A stretch of DNA of 64,000 bases from Maioricimonas rarisocia (GCF_007747795.1 NZ_CP036275.1:6254001-6318000); one strand, 5' to 3'; shown: positions 28,139-37,614, counted from the stretch's first letter. Notes: generated by a model from the letters alone, not told the origin. Made by a program: numbers and translations.

Positions 28139-29296
28139 CTACTTGCCGCGCAGACCGACAACCTGCTCATACAGCTCAACCGTGCTGGCCACCGACGCAT
28201 CCCACGAAAACCGCTTCGCCGATTCCCGTGCCTGCCGGCCCATCTCCTTCGCGTCCGCCGGAGCCTGACTCAGCACTGCCATGGCACGTGCGAGTTCGCC
28301 ACAGTCCGCCACATTGTCCACAAGCAGACCATTCACACCGGTTTCGACGACCTCTTCCGAAACGCCCGTGCGACCGCTGACGACCGGCAGCCCGCTCGCC
28401 ATCGCTTCGAGGACGACCAGCCCGAACGGCTCGTAGATGCTCGGGAACACGAATGCATCACTTGCGGCGTAGTACCGCGGCACGTCCCGCTGCATCCCGC
28501 AGAACACCACGCGATCACCCGCTCCGTACTCGGCGCTCAGTTCGCTGGCCCACGTCACACTCTTCTCGTCACCGCCGACGACCATCAGCCGGCATGACGC
28601 ATCATCCAGTTTCGCGAAGGCCTGGATGAGCATGTTCAGCCCCTTGCGATGGAAGAAGTTGCCAACAAACAGGAACACGAATGCCTCCTGTTCGATCCCA
28701 TACTCCCTGCGGATCGCTTCCCGGTCCTGCGCCCCACTCGCTGCCGCGAAGGCAGACGCATCGACGCCGTTGGGAATGACGTGCAGCTTAGCTTCCGGTG
28801 TCCCGCACAGGCTGACCAGGCCGCGGTGCACCTCCGGAGAAACGGCGATCACCGCCTGGCAGTTGCGCGGCTTGTAGTTGTACTCGAGAATCGGCTGACA
28901 CAGACGGAACCGGCGGGCGCGGCGGCGAAACTCCTTGCGGCTGTACTGGCCGGCAATCTTGCGGTACGCCTCTATGCCGGCACGCGGGTGGCCGTGACAG
29001 GTCGAAATCGCCTCGGGAATCCACGCCGGGCAGTGCAGGTGGATGACGTCGAATTGTTCGCGCGAGACGTAATACCGGCTGAGCAGGAAGAACCACAGCA
29101 GGTTCAGCGACCAGCGTCGGGTCAGCTGCGGTATCGGGTGATGGACCACCGAATCGGCGATCTCCGGCGCATCAAACTGCTGCGTGAAGACGTGCACTTC
29201 GTGATCGCTGCACAGCCGCCGCGCCAGTTCCTCCACGGCCCGTTCGATCCCGCCTGTCGGACCTCCGAATCTGTGAGCCACAAGGGCGATTCTCAT
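28139..29296 (-). CDS. Glycosyltransferase family 4 protein
   Basis: 385 residues from the ATG at 29296 (MRIALVAHRFGGPTGGIERA). An in-frame codon 27 bases upstream only adds a non-conserved leader. GT-B fold with the C-terminal signature FLFVGNFFHRKGLNMLIQAF, LMVVGGDEKS and PSIYEPFGLVVLEAMASGLPV, which holds the EX7E motif. It transfers a sugar from a nucleotide donor, and lies on the opposite strand to the main cluster. Confidence 0.88.
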   Translation of the reverse strand: MRIALVAHRFGGPTGGIERAVEELARRLCSDHEVHVFTQQFDAPEIADSVVHHPIPQLTRRWSLNLLWFFLLSRYYVSREQFDVIHLHCPAWIPEAISTCHGHPRAGIEAYRKIAGQYSRKEFRRRARRFRLCQPILEYNYKPRNCQAVIAVSPEVHRGLVSLCGTPEAKLHVIPNGVDASAFAAASGAQDREAIRREYGIEQEAFVFLFVGNFFHRKGLNMLIQAFAKLDDASCRLMVVGGDEKSVTWASELSAEYGAGDRVVFCGMQRDVPRYYAASDAFVFPSIYEPFGLVVLEAMASGLPVVSGRTGVSEEVVETGVNGLLVDNVADCGELARAMAVLSQAPADAKEMGRQARESAKRFSWDASVASTVELYEQVVGLRGK

Positions 29297-29664
29297 CGAC
29301 GGTGCTCCACTCGTTGATCGCATGCCCGCACTGTCCCCCGTAGATTCTCATCGGTCCAAGGGAACGACGCGATGATGCGGTCGGCTGCGATCTTCGGGTT
29401 CCACGATGAATTCGTGCCGAGGCTTCCGAAAGCGGAATGCATGCCCCCGGATGAATCGAGTTCCGGACCGGTTGACAGCAAGCTGCCCCGGGCGACTCGT
29501 ACCGGTCACGTCAGCATCGGGCGACCGGCAGCAGACAGGACGTCGAATGTTCGGAACGAACTGGTCCGCGCGAGCGACAACGTAGACGGCCGGCGCGATG
29601 CGCCGGCTTTCGGAAGAATCAGACCGACTGACAACACGGCAGGAAAGAGTCCGCCCGGCTCGAC
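29297..29664. other. Intergenic region between two minus-strand polysaccharide genes
   Basis: 368 bases without a convincing gene. The only structure seen is a short perfect hairpin, listed separately. Confidence 0.4.
29589..29607. other. Perfect GC-rich hairpin
   Basis: Arms GCCGGCGC and GCGCCGGC are separated by a 3-base loop, with TTT after the arm on the plus strand. It lies downstream of the sugar transferase stop. The short T run makes it a weak terminator candidate at best. Confidence 0.3.
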
Positions 29665-30474
29665 CTAGCTTGCCAGCTTGCGGGTGCTGTCCTGCGACGG
29701 TGTGACTCCGCTCGAAACGGCATGAGGCAACATGCTGCCGAACATCCGGCGCGTCCGGTTCAGGACCCGGTAGCCAAGTCCTCGGTACAGGGCTGTTCCG
29801 GCCAGCACAGCGGTCCGGGTGACCAACTTGACATCCAGGATCATCGACCGATGGGCCAGGTAGTACAGGTCGTACTGAAGATTCTCGTGGATCGGCTCAT
29901 GACGATGCGTGCTGATCTGCCAGGGCCCTGTGATGCCGGGCAGAACGCGCAGCCGCCGTCGGGCTCGCGGGGAGTACGCCTCGACGATGAAGGGCATCTC
30001 GGGGCGGGGGCCGACGACGCTCATGTCACCCCGGAGCACACACCAGAACTGCGGGAGTTCATCCAGGCCGGATTTGCGGAGCAGCCGACCGACCCGGGTC
30101 ACGCGCGGGTCCCGATCATCGTTGGTGGGCGTCACCGCGTATTTCGGCGTCTCCGGGTACATGGACCGGAATTTGTAGATCCAGAAGAGTCGACCGTCTT
30201 TGCCGACGCGCTGCTGCCGGAACAGAATCGGACCGCCGGATTCCAGCCAGATCGCCAGCGTCACAAGCAACGAAAAGGGCAGCGTCAACAGAAGGATCGC
30301 AGCCGAGAACACGATGTCGAAACATCGCTTGCCGATGTCGAACACCGGACGCGGCCGCGCCCCGTACTCGCCGGGGCCGAGGTCACCTTCGCGTGTGGAC
30401 TCTGCAGTCGTGGTCGCAAACCGGGTTTGACACATCGCTGAGACTCTTTCCCGCCTGTCGCCCGCCCCTGCCAT
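29665..30474 (-). CDS. Priming sugar-phosphate transferase (bacterial sugar transferase family)
   Basis: 269 residues. One hydrophobic segment at about residues 35-55 (FDIVFSAAILLLTLPFSLLV) then the catalytic domain with WIYKFRSMYPET, SGLDELPQFWCVLRGDMSVVGPRPEM and LPGITGPWQ. This is the short, PglC-like form with a single membrane anchor rather than the long WbaP form. It moves a sugar-1-phosphate onto undecaprenyl phosphate, the first step in repeat-unit synthesis. The start may be at 30474 or at an internal ATG at 30435. Confidence 0.9.
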   Translation of the reverse strand: MAGAGDRRERVSAMCQTRFATTTAESTREGDLGPGEYGARPRPVFDIGKRCFDIVFSAAILLLTLPFSLLVTLAIWLESGGPILFRQQRVGKDGRLFWIYKFRSMYPETPKYAVTPTNDDRDPRVTRVGRLLRKSGLDELPQFWCVLRGDMSVVGPRPEMPFIVEAYSPRARRRLRVLPGITGPWQISTHRHEPIHENLQYDLYYLAHRSMILDVKLVTRTAVLAGTALYRGLGYRVLNRTRRMFGSMLPHAVSSGVTPSQDSTRKLAS

Positions 30475-30913
30475 CCTGCAGACGTGTTCGGAGTCTCCCT
30501 TCTCCGCTGTAACCGATCCAATCCTGACAGTCGCGACATCAAAGTACGCTTATACGGTTTCCGATCGACCCCTCGCCACGATACGCTCCAGTTTGTCCCA
30601 TCGCAACCCGTTTACCCAGATTACCATGCGACCCGTCTGATTTCGGAAAACCGCGCCGGACTCTGCGGGGGAATCGGGTTGCGCTCGAGCAGAATCGACC
30701 GTCTGCGTACTCTGCGGAAACTTCCCCGTTCCCCTCATACTGAACGCTTCACCGATCAAAATCTTCAATAATCCCGGCAGAATTATTCATTTCTTGCCGA
30801 CTTGCCCAAACTGGGCTACGGTCCTTGAGATAACCGGGGAGATCTCGCGTCCCGGGCCGTTCTCCTTTCCACTCGTTTCCAGCGTTCAGCATAGATTCAC
30901 CGGAGCTGCACGA
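30475..30913. other. Divergent intergenic region, relatively A/T-rich
   Basis: 439 bases between divergent genes. It contains a promoter-like pair for the protease (listed separately) and A/T-rich stretches near 30750-30795. No RNA gene recognised. Confidence 0.4.
30794..30822 (+). promoter_or_regulatory. Possible promoter for the serine protease gene
   Basis: TTGCCG and TACGGT are 17 bases apart, about 90 bases upstream of the start codon at 30914, in an A/T-rich stretch. Moderate match only. Confidence 0.27.
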
Positions 30914-32077
30914 ATGGTCCGCCCTGCAAGCAGTGTCGCGACGACGGCCCCTGTCCCGCCTGTGCCCCCCGTCCCTGTGGTGCCTCCCAAACGATTCTCC
31001 GTGGAGCGACTCGAGGACCGCCTGCTGCTCAGTGCCGGAGTCGGTGCCTTCAAAGGGTTCTTCCCGCTCGAAATCGAGCACGGAGCAGAGCACGACCACG
31101 GCGACTCCGGAATCAGCGTTTTCCCGAAGATCATCAATGGCACCCCGACCGACCAGTTCGACACGGTCGGAATCGTCGGGGACAACGTTTTCGGCGGCTT
31201 CTGCACCGGTACGCTGATTACTCCCACGCACGTCCTCACGGCCGGACACTGCGCCCAGGGAGTCGGCGACACCGAGGGAATCTTCGTCCTCGACGGCAAC
31301 GTCTACACGACGTCCAACGTCTACGTGCATCCCAACTACAACGCCTTCACGCTCGCCAACGACATCGCGATTTACGAGCTTTCGCAGCCCGTCGTCGGTG
31401 TGACGCCCTCTCCCCTCTTCGATGGCATTCCACAGGTCGGTATGGAACTGATCCTGGTCGGCTACGGGGCCGGGGGAGACGCATCGGGGCATAATGGCGA
31501 CTTCGGCACGCTTCGCGTCGGCACGACCGAACTCGAATTTGTCGGTGCAACAACGATCGAGTGGAACTTCGACATTCCCTCCGAGAGCAACACTGCTCCC
31601 GGCGACTCGGGCGGCCCGGCATTCGTCGACATCAATGGAACACTCGAGATCATCGGTGTGACCTCCGGCGGTACCAAGCAGAACGCCGGACTGGGCGATC
31701 ACGCCTTCGACACCCGTGTCGATGCGTTCTCCAACTGGATCGATGCGGTCACCAGCGACGAAATCGTCGACATCAACGGCCCCTCGTCCGCTTCAGCCGG
31801 AACCGTCATCAACTACACGATCACCGGTGCCACGCCGGGAGAACGGGTCTACTTCGTCTACGGCACGCAGCCGGGCAGTTTCACCGTTCCCGGAACCGGC
31901 CTGACGCTCGACATGAACAACCCCCAACTGCTGACCAGTGCCATCGCCGACGTCGACGGGAACGTCACAATCAGCAAATTCGTGCCAGCCGGACTGGCCG
32001 GCAACACCTTCCTGCTGCAGGCTGTCGAACCGGCTCACAGCGAGGTCAGCAGTCTCGTTTCGCTCAACCTGACCTGA
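30914..32077 (+). CDS. Trypsin-like serine protease with planctomycete sorting signature
   Basis: 387 residues from the ATG at 30914, which has a GGAG site just upstream. A Pro/Val-rich start leads into VERLEDRLLLSAG at about 30-42, the planctomycete surface-protein signature. The S1 protease domain follows with all three catalytic residues: His112 in LTAGHC, Asp150 in ANDIAIYEL and Ser232 in GDSGGPAF. After about residue 285 there is a beta-rich tail of about 100 residues (SASAGTVINYTITGATPGERVYFV in part) that looks like an Ig-like or carbohydrate-binding accessory domain. Probably secreted or cell-surface. Confidence 0.87.
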   Translation: MVRPASSVATTAPVPPVPPVPVVPPKRFSVERLEDRLLLSAGVGAFKGFFPLEIEHGAEHDHGDSGISVFPKIINGTPTDQFDTVGIVGDNVFGGFCTGTLITPTHVLTAGHCAQGVGDTEGIFVLDGNVYTTSNVYVHPNYNAFTLANDIAIYELSQPVVGVTPSPLFDGIPQVGMELILVGYGAGGDASGHNGDFGTLRVGTTELEFVGATTIEWNFDIPSESNTAPGDSGGPAFVDINGTLEIIGVTSGGTKQNAGLGDHAFDTRVDAFSNWIDAVTSDEIVDINGPSSASAGTVINYTITGATPGERVYFVYGTQPGSFTVPGTGLTLDMNNPQLLTSAIADVDGNVTISKFVPAGLAGNTFLLQAVEPAHSEVSSLVSLNLT

Positions 32078-32314
32078 GCCGCATTTCCCTGCGCCCCCGC
32101 AGAGTCAAGCAGCGCGCCCCTTTCCTGACCGGGACAGGCTGCGCGGGCCGTGCGGCAACTTGTCGCCGCCGCGCAGCTGCATCTTGCGGACGCTTCAGAC
32201 CTCTGCAAAACTTCTCATGCTGGCCCGGCAACGGTCGACGACATCGGTCGGCCGGGTTCACCCCCTACGGTTCCTGTTTCTGACGCCGGTCCGCATGGCA
32301 AGGATCACCTGGCA

Positions 32315-33136
32315 ATGAGATCTCACGCGCTGTCCCTCGCCGCCGCACTGCTCGCTTCCTTCTTCGCCGACGCCGCGTCGGCTCAGGGGCTCATCTGGCA
32401 GCTTCCCGAAGACGGCACGTGGGTCCGCTACGAAGGCAAGTACCGACAGATCGTCCAGCGCCCCAACTCGACCGAAGGTCCGTTGCGGCTGGAATGGACC
32501 CGCTATCTGTGGATCAAGTCGGTCGGCAGCGAAACTGCCAACCACGACGGAGAGAACACCCCCTGCCGCTGGCTCGAACTGAAAGTCGTCACGGGTAACG
32601 CGGCCGCGGGAATCATCGAACCCGGCCCCGGCGGTCAGCGGATCTACAAGATTCTCGTTCCGGAATCGGCCATTCGCGGAAGCACCCACGCACCGATCGG
32701 TGATGGCCGCGAGCTGTTCGTCGCCTACCTGCCCATCGTGAAGGGCTACCACAAGATCGGCGACGGGCCGGTGCAGCCGATCGAAGAAGACGTCTTTCAG
32801 ATCTATCCCGTCCTTTCGCTGCTGCGACACTACCGGAACCTCGAATCGACCGGCGAAACCGAATCGGTCGACACCCCGGCCGGTGCCTTCGATGCGACCA
32901 GGTACACCGGCAGTATTACCACCGAAACTCTGACGTCACGTACGACCACCAGCTGCGAAATGCTGCGAAGCGACAGCGCCCCCTTCGGCATCGTGAAATG
33001 GGTCGGACGCGCCGCGCTGGAAAAGAAAAACTCCACCGAGCCCCGATCGGCATTCCGCGAAACGAATGAGTCCGTCGAAGAGATGACGTTGCAGGAAGTC
33101 GGCGATCAGGCTGAAGCCGAGATCCTCGAAGACTGA
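32315..33136 (+). CDS. Secreted protein of unknown function
   Basis: 273 residues from the ATG at 32315, which opens a clean signal peptide ending ADAASAQG. Longer in-frame starts would bury it. The mature part has mixed beta-type sequence with WVRYEGKYRQIVQR, RLEWTRYLWIKSVG and AGAFDATRYTGSITTETLTSR. I do not recognise the family; the pattern resembles planctomycete periplasmic proteins with a DUF-type lipocalin or beta-barrel fold. It is followed by a strong bidirectional terminator. Confidence 0.7.
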   Translation: MRSHALSLAAALLASFFADAASAQGLIWQLPEDGTWVRYEGKYRQIVQRPNSTEGPLRLEWTRYLWIKSVGSETANHDGENTPCRWLELKVVTGNAAAGIIEPGPGGQRIYKILVPESAIRGSTHAPIGDGRELFVAYLPIVKGYHKIGDGPVQPIEEDVFQIYPVLSLLRHYRNLESTGETESVDTPAGAFDATRYTGSITTETLTSRTTTSCEMLRSDSAPFGIVKWVGRAALEKKNSTEPRSAFRETNESVEEMTLQEVGDQAEAEILED

Positions 33137-33168
33137 CAATTTCCGCCGCACCGCACTCCGCGCAATAC

Positions 33169-33205
33169 AAAAGGGTGGCAGACCGCACTGGCCTGCCACC
33201 CTTTT
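33169..33205. terminator. Strong bidirectional terminator between convergent genes
   Basis: AAAAGGGTGGCAG and CTGCCACCCTTTT form a perfect 13-base stem around an 11-base loop. The A run on one side and T run on the other allow termination in both directions, for the secreted protein at 32315 and the coiled-coil protein at 33233. Confidence 0.85.
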
Positions 33206-33232
33206 CTCACTTCAGATCACTCGCGGCAGCCG

Positions 33233-34534
33233 TTACTCGACGACCACGTCCGCCGGAGGCGTGGGGACGAGACCGCCCGTCGTGTCGCTTTCAACCGACT
33301 CTTCCAGCAGAGCATCAGCCGGGAGATCGTTGGCTCCGACGCGGCCGGCGCGGCGGTCCAGGATGACGCGGGCCGCTTCGCGGACTTCGTCGTCACCGAG
33401 CCGACGCAGGTTGCCGAGATCGGCCAGCGGACGCAGCGTACGGACCGTGCGGGCGATCGTGTTCTGCATCAGGATCAGTTCCGTCAGCTCACGACGCATG
33501 CCATCCAGTTGGCCGATCTGCTCGCTGTAGGCGACCTGGAAGTCGTTGAGCAGCTCCAGCGTCTGGATCGAACGGGCGATCTGCTCGCCGCGACCGGCCA
33601 GATCCGCCTGCAGGGTCAACAGACCTTCGAGGTTCCGATCGGCATCGGCAATGTTGAGGTGCTCTTCGTCGATCAGCGAGTCGTGCAGAGCAAGCAGTTC
33701 GCCGGCGTTCTGCTTCGCCAGTTCCGTGTCCTTCGAACCGGCAACGATCTGATCCTTCAGCCCGATCAGCAGATCGGCGGAAGCCGCGACGGTTTCGACA
33801 TCAGCCGAAGCTTCGGTCACCTGGTTCTTCAGATCCGCGAGACCGGCCAGCGAAGCGCGAGCCTTCTCGACTTCGACGCCGCTCTCGAGAACCTGCGTCT
33901 TCAGACCGGCCAGTTCGTCGAGCGAAGTACGAGCCGCGTCGACATCGGCGCTGTGGGCGATCAGGTCTTCCTTGACGAGCGAAAGCTCCTTGAGGCTGCC
34001 GCGAAGCGTCTCGAGTCCGGCCATCTGCTCGTCGGCCGAAGCGGTCACCGACATCAGTTCGCGGTTGACGCTGGCGATCTCGCCGATCGCGTCCATCGCA
34101 TCCGCCTGACCGGAGTGCACGGTCATCACGCCATCCTGCAGTTCGGCCATTCCGCGCACCGCAGCCATCGCTTCCCGCGTCCGGGCCGCCTCGACTTCGA
34201 TCTCCTGGCGCAGAGCACGAATTGCTTCGACCGCCTGCTCGGTCTCGGCGAGCTTCTCACGCTGCAGCTCCAGCGCGGTCAGCAGGTCATTGGTCTGCCA
34301 GACGTCGTTGCGACTGCCGGCCAGTTCCTTCATCCCCTCCTGCAGTTCCACCATATCGTGGTGGATGGCCCCGATCTGCGAGCTGAGCGGACGCACGACC
34401 AGAATGTGCATCCCCAGTACGCCCACCGTGATGCCGGTGAACACCAGTCGCCAGTTGAGCTGCTTCGCTGCTTCAACCAGACCGTGCCACGTCGATTCCC
34501 CCGTATGAGTCTCGTTCATCGATGTTCGATCCAT
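33233..34534 (-). CDS. Membrane-anchored coiled-coil protein with internal repeats
   Basis: 433 residues. A short cytoplasmic start and one membrane helix (about 28-48, WRLVFTGITVGVLGMHILVV) are followed by an almost entirely helical region of about 340 residues. In that region a unit of roughly 35 residues repeats, built around LAGLKTQVLESGVEVEKARAS-like segments, and a Pro/Glu tail ends the protein. There are no Cys and no catalytic motif. The heptad pattern suggests a long rod in the periplasm, perhaps a spacer or tether, and resembles the helical part of chemoreceptors without a signalling tip. A GGAGGG site precedes the start. Confidence 0.7.
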   Translation of the reverse strand: MDRTSMNETHTGESTWHGLVEAAKQLNWRLVFTGITVGVLGMHILVVRPLSSQIGAIHHDMVELQEGMKELAGSRNDVWQTNDLLTALELQREKLAETEQAVEAIRALRQEIEVEAARTREAMAAVRGMAELQDGVMTVHSGQADAMDAIGEIASVNRELMSVTASADEQMAGLETLRGSLKELSLVKEDLIAHSADVDAARTSLDELAGLKTQVLESGVEVEKARASLAGLADLKNQVTEASADVETVAASADLLIGLKDQIVAGSKDTELAKQNAGELLALHDSLIDEEHLNIADADRNLEGLLTLQADLAGRGEQIARSIQTLELLNDFQVAYSEQIGQLDGMRRELTELILMQNTIARTVRTLRPLADLGNLRRLGDDEVREAARVILDRRAGRVGANDLPADALLEESVESDTTGGLVPTPPADVVVE

Positions 34535-34984
34535 TACTTCCCTCCGAATGTACGGAATGGCTCAATAGCTCTAAGGGACGGACCAGTCACTGCCGGCCTG
34601 GTCACGCAATCGCAACCCCCGCGTCGACTGGCAAGCGGTCCGGTCAATTCCGGAAGGTGAGGACAACTGCCCGATGCAGGTCACTCAGGCTTCGGTTTCA
34701 ACAGAGGCTGCGTGAACGCCAGAGTCAGCCCAGACTCGCCACACACTTAGATATCGCCATTTTGCCAGCGGAATCTCCGAACATCGGCCGGGATTCCCAC
34801 TGAAACAGTGCGCGTGAACTGCGTAACCCGCAAAAGGGGCAAAAGGGGGCGGAAACCACACCGTCCGATGAATTCGGGGCGTTCCCGCTCACCTGCGTTC
34901 CGCCGGTCAATTGACCTGCCTCGACCCGACTGCTCTGATCCTCTGCAGACACGACTCTGCTCCGCCAGAACCTCAGGAGCCCCC
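34535..34984. other. Divergent intergenic region
   Basis: 450 bases between divergent starts. A small perfect palindrome CACTGAAACAGTG lies at about 34798-34810 and a purine-rich stretch (AAAAGGGGCAAAAGGGGG) around 34832-34850. No RNA or protein gene seen. Confidence 0.4.
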
Positions 34985-35476
34985 ATGCCCGGTCCCGCCG
35001 CTTCCGATAACGACCTGACGATTCGTGCTGCTCATCCCGACGACTGGCCCACCCTCGTCGACTTCAATTGCCGCCTCGCCGAAGAGTCCGAAGGGCAGAT
35101 TCTGGATCGCGAGACGGTCGCCGTCGGCGTGAAGGCCCTGCTCGCCGACGCGCACAAGGGCCGATACTTCGTCGCCTGTCGCAGCGATCGCATCATCGGC
35201 CAGCTGATGCATACCCGCGAGTGGAGCGACTGGCGCAACGGCGACATCTGGTGGCTGCAGAGCGTTTACGTCAGACCGGAGGAACGGGGACGGGGCGTCC
35301 TTCGTGCTCTGTACAACCACCTCCAGCAACTGGCCGAGGCCGCGACCGATCCGCGGGTCGTCGGACTGCGGCTGTATATGGAGCAGGGCAACGACCTGGC
35401 CCGCACTGTGTACACACAACTCGGACTTCGTCCGGCCGGGTACGAGGTGCTCGAGCGGATTCCCTCCCGCTCCTGA
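34985..35476 (+). CDS. GNAT family N-acetyltransferase
   Basis: 163 residues from the ATG at 34985, with AGGAG eight bases upstream. The open frame extends 59 codons further up but that part is Arg-rich and unlike a GNAT start. GNAT motifs: LTIRAAHPDDWPTLVDFN, the cofactor-binding strand WWLQSVYVRPEERGRGVLRAL, and the C-terminal ARTVYTQLGLRPAGYEVLER. Acceptor unknown. Confidence 0.87.
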   Translation: MPGPAASDNDLTIRAAHPDDWPTLVDFNCRLAEESEGQILDRETVAVGVKALLADAHKGRYFVACRSDRIIGQLMHTREWSDWRNGDIWWLQSVYVRPEERGRGVLRALYNHLQQLAEAATDPRVVGLRLYMEQGNDLARTVYTQLGLRPAGYEVLERIPSRS

Positions 35477-35489
35477 CGCCCCGGGAACG

Positions 35490-35525
35490 CAAAACGGCCG
35501 CTGCTCCGAGAGGAACAGCGACCGT
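35490..35525 (-). terminator. Rho-independent terminator of the Cys-rich YTV-like gene
   Basis: On the minus strand a 14-base stem (ACGGTCGCTGTTCC with ACGGCCGCTGCTCC as partner on the other strand, two G-T type mismatches) with a 4-base loop is followed by TTTT. It sits 37 bases beyond the stop at 35562. Confidence 0.6.
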
Positions 35526-35561
35526 CAGTGAGTTCACCGCGTCAGATCGGATGGTGCCGTT

Positions 35562-36530
35562 TCACCGCTGCGAGGCGTGCATTCCCTGCGTCATCCAGAC
35601 AGAGGCGGCCGACGGGGCCGGCGAGAACCGCGACTGGGCTCCCGGCGTATGAACCGGTTCCGGCTGGCCCGCGGGCTGCTGAACAGCGGGCTGCGCGTTC
35701 CGGCTCGGCACCTGCATCCATTCATCCGTCGTCGCCGGGGCGGCTGGCGGACTGTAGGCAGGCGGCTGTGTCGAATAGTCGGGGACCGCGGCAGTCCGCT
35801 GCGGAACTGTATACGACTGTGCGGCCGGAATCTGTGGAGCCTGTACCGTCGCTGTCACCGGGGGAGCGACCACCGGAGGGACGACCGCGGTGACCGGAGC
35901 CGGAGCGTACGTTGGAGCCGCGAATGCCGTCGTCCCGTAGGCCGGGTACGTCGGGCCGGCCGCGACGCCCACCTGGCGAACCTCAGGAACATACCGCACG
36001 TGCTGCTGCGGAATCAGTTGGGTTTCGACTTTGGCAACCCGTCGGGTCGTCTGATAGGCCACGTCCCGATACTTCGTCTGCTGCTGGTAGACGGTCTGCG
36101 GAACGGCCCGGGTCACCGGCTTGGGAACCCACACCATCTGGTAGCTTCCTTCGTCCACCGTCTCCTGCCGGTAGGTCGTGACCGGCACCGACTCCACGTA
36201 AGCTTCGCGGCGGTACTCGACCTGCGGCACGTCCTGGTAGTTGACGACCTGCTGCTGCCGGTACTGCGTTTCCACAACCGGCTTGTACTGCGTCTGAAAG
36301 ACCGGCTGCGGGGGCGGAAGCACCGGGGCCGGGCAGCCACATGACGGCGCCGGCAACTGGCAGACGCCGCAGCAGTTCGGCGGGCACAGGCAGAGTGCCG
36401 AGCCCAACCCGCACCAGAAACAGGGGTCCAGTGGACACGGAAGACACTGCGCCCGTGCGGCCAGCGGGACCATCGTTCCCGCAATCGCCACGCTGGCAGC
36501 GACAATCCAGTTTGCCCATTTCCTGTCCAT
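35562..36530 (-). CDS. Secreted Cys-rich protein with YTV-like Tyr/Val/Pro repeats
   Basis: 322 residues from the ATG at 36530, chosen because AGGAGGT lies just upstream and it opens a signal peptide ending AARAQ. Residues 29-66 hold 11 cysteines (PCPLDPCFWC, LCLCPPNCCGVC and so on). Then come repeated Tyr/Gln/Val segments such as VVETQYRQQQVVNYQDVPQV and VPVTTYRQETV, close in style to the planctomycete YTV repeat. The C-terminal third is Pro/Ala-rich and probably disordered. Likely an envelope structural protein. It ends with a terminator and is transcribed alone. Confidence 0.75.
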   Translation of the reverse strand: MDRKWANWIVAASVAIAGTMVPLAARAQCLPCPLDPCFWCGLGSALCLCPPNCCGVCQLPAPSCGCPAPVLPPPQPVFQTQYKPVVETQYRQQQVVNYQDVPQVEYRREAYVESVPVTTYRQETVDEGSYQMVWVPKPVTRAVPQTVYQQQTKYRDVAYQTTRRVAKVETQLIPQQHVRYVPEVRQVGVAAGPTYPAYGTTAFAAPTYAPAPVTAVVPPVVAPPVTATVQAPQIPAAQSYTVPQRTAAVPDYSTQPPAYSPPAAPATTDEWMQVPSRNAQPAVQQPAGQPEPVHTPGAQSRFSPAPSAASVWMTQGMHASQR

Positions 36531-36747
36531 GGAAAGCACCTCCTGCAGATTTCGCGTTCGGCGCGTATTCAATCGCGCTTGTCTCAAGAGATCGGCACAA
36601 TCCAGAGACTCACCTGAATCCAACTTCCCGGAATAACCGGAAAAGTCTGACATCCTGATTCAGCATCACACCGGGACCACCCTCGGCCGGCAGACGATAC
36701 AATCGCGTTCACGGAATCCCACATTCTTCTCGAGCCGGGCAGACACC

Positions 36748-37614
36748 ATGCGAGCCGCCATCATCGGAGCCCGCGGACAACTCGGAGCCGAACTGACGAC
36801 GCTTCTCGGTGACGATGCCGTTCCCCTCACGCATGACGAACTCGAAGTGACCGACCAGCCGGCGGTCGAACGGACGCTCCGGGAGGTCGCGGCCGACATC
36901 GTCATCAATGCCGCCGCCTGGAACGCCGTCGACCTTGCTGAAGAGAAGCCGCAGGACGCCTTCGCGGTCAATGCGCTCGGTCCACGGAATCTGGCGATGT
37001 TCTGTAACCTCGCGGACGTCCCCCTCGTCCACATCAGCACGGATTACGTCTTCGGCGGGGACCGGGGGCACACGGCCCCCTGGACCGAGGAAGACGTGCC
37101 GGGGCCGGTCAGCGCGTATGCAGTCAGCAAGCTGGCCGGCGAGTACTTTGTCCGCTCATGCGAACAGCACTACGTCATCCGCACCTGCGGCCTGTACGGC
37201 CGTACGCCGAAACCGGGGTACGGCAACTTCGTACAGACGATGCTGCGTCTGGGCCACGAGCGGGATGAGCTTTCCGTCGTCGACGATCAGCAGTGCACGC
37301 CCACCTCGGTGCGGGATCTGGCCAGCGCCATCCTCGCGCTTCTGAAGTCAGACTCCTACGGTCTGTACCACGTGACGAACTCGGGCAGCACGACCTGGTA
37401 CGGGTTCGCCAGTGAGATCTTCCGGCAATCCGGGATCGAGGTTCAGCTGCGCCCGATCACCACGGCGCAGTACGGGGCACCGGCCGTCCGCCCGCCATAC
37501 AGTGTTCTCGACTGCTCGAAGTTCGAGAATGCCACGGGCCAGCAGCTGCGCCCCTGGCAGGAAGCGCTCTCGGAATACCTCGCCGAGACACCGCTAGCTC
37601 ACGGCGGATCGTAG
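36748..37614 (+). CDS. rfbD: dTDP-4-dehydrorhamnose reductase
   Basis: 288 residues, the usual length. Short-chain dehydrogenase fold with a [10 protein letters not shown] nucleotide-binding turn, [22 protein letters not shown] and the YAVSKLAGE active-site motif. It reduces dTDP-4-dehydro-L-rhamnose to dTDP-L-rhamnose, so rhamnose is a likely sugar of the cell's polymers, perhaps that made by the cluster at 12.9-30.5 kb. A TACAAT box at 36698-36703 could be its -10. Its last 16 bases overlap the convergent yidD end. Confidence 0.9.
   Translation: MRAAIIGARGQLGAELTTLLGDDAVPLTHDELEVTDQPAVERTLREVAADIVINAAAWNAVDLAEEKPQDAFAVNALGPRNLAMFCNLADVPLVHISTDYVFGGDRGHTAPWTEEDVPGPVSAYAVSKLAGEYFVRSCEQHYVIRTCGLYGRTPKPGYGNFVQTMLRLGHERDELSVVDDQQCTPTSVRDLASAILALLKSDSYGLYHVTNSGSTTWYGFASEIFRQSGIEVQLRPITTAQYGAPAVRPPYSVLDCSKFENATGQQLRPWQEALSEYLAETPLAHGGS

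Noticed and set aside
34808-34984. 59-codon N-terminal extension of the acetyltransferase
   Set aside because: Arg/Lys/Pro-rich, not GNAT-like; the start at 34985 has an AGGAG site.
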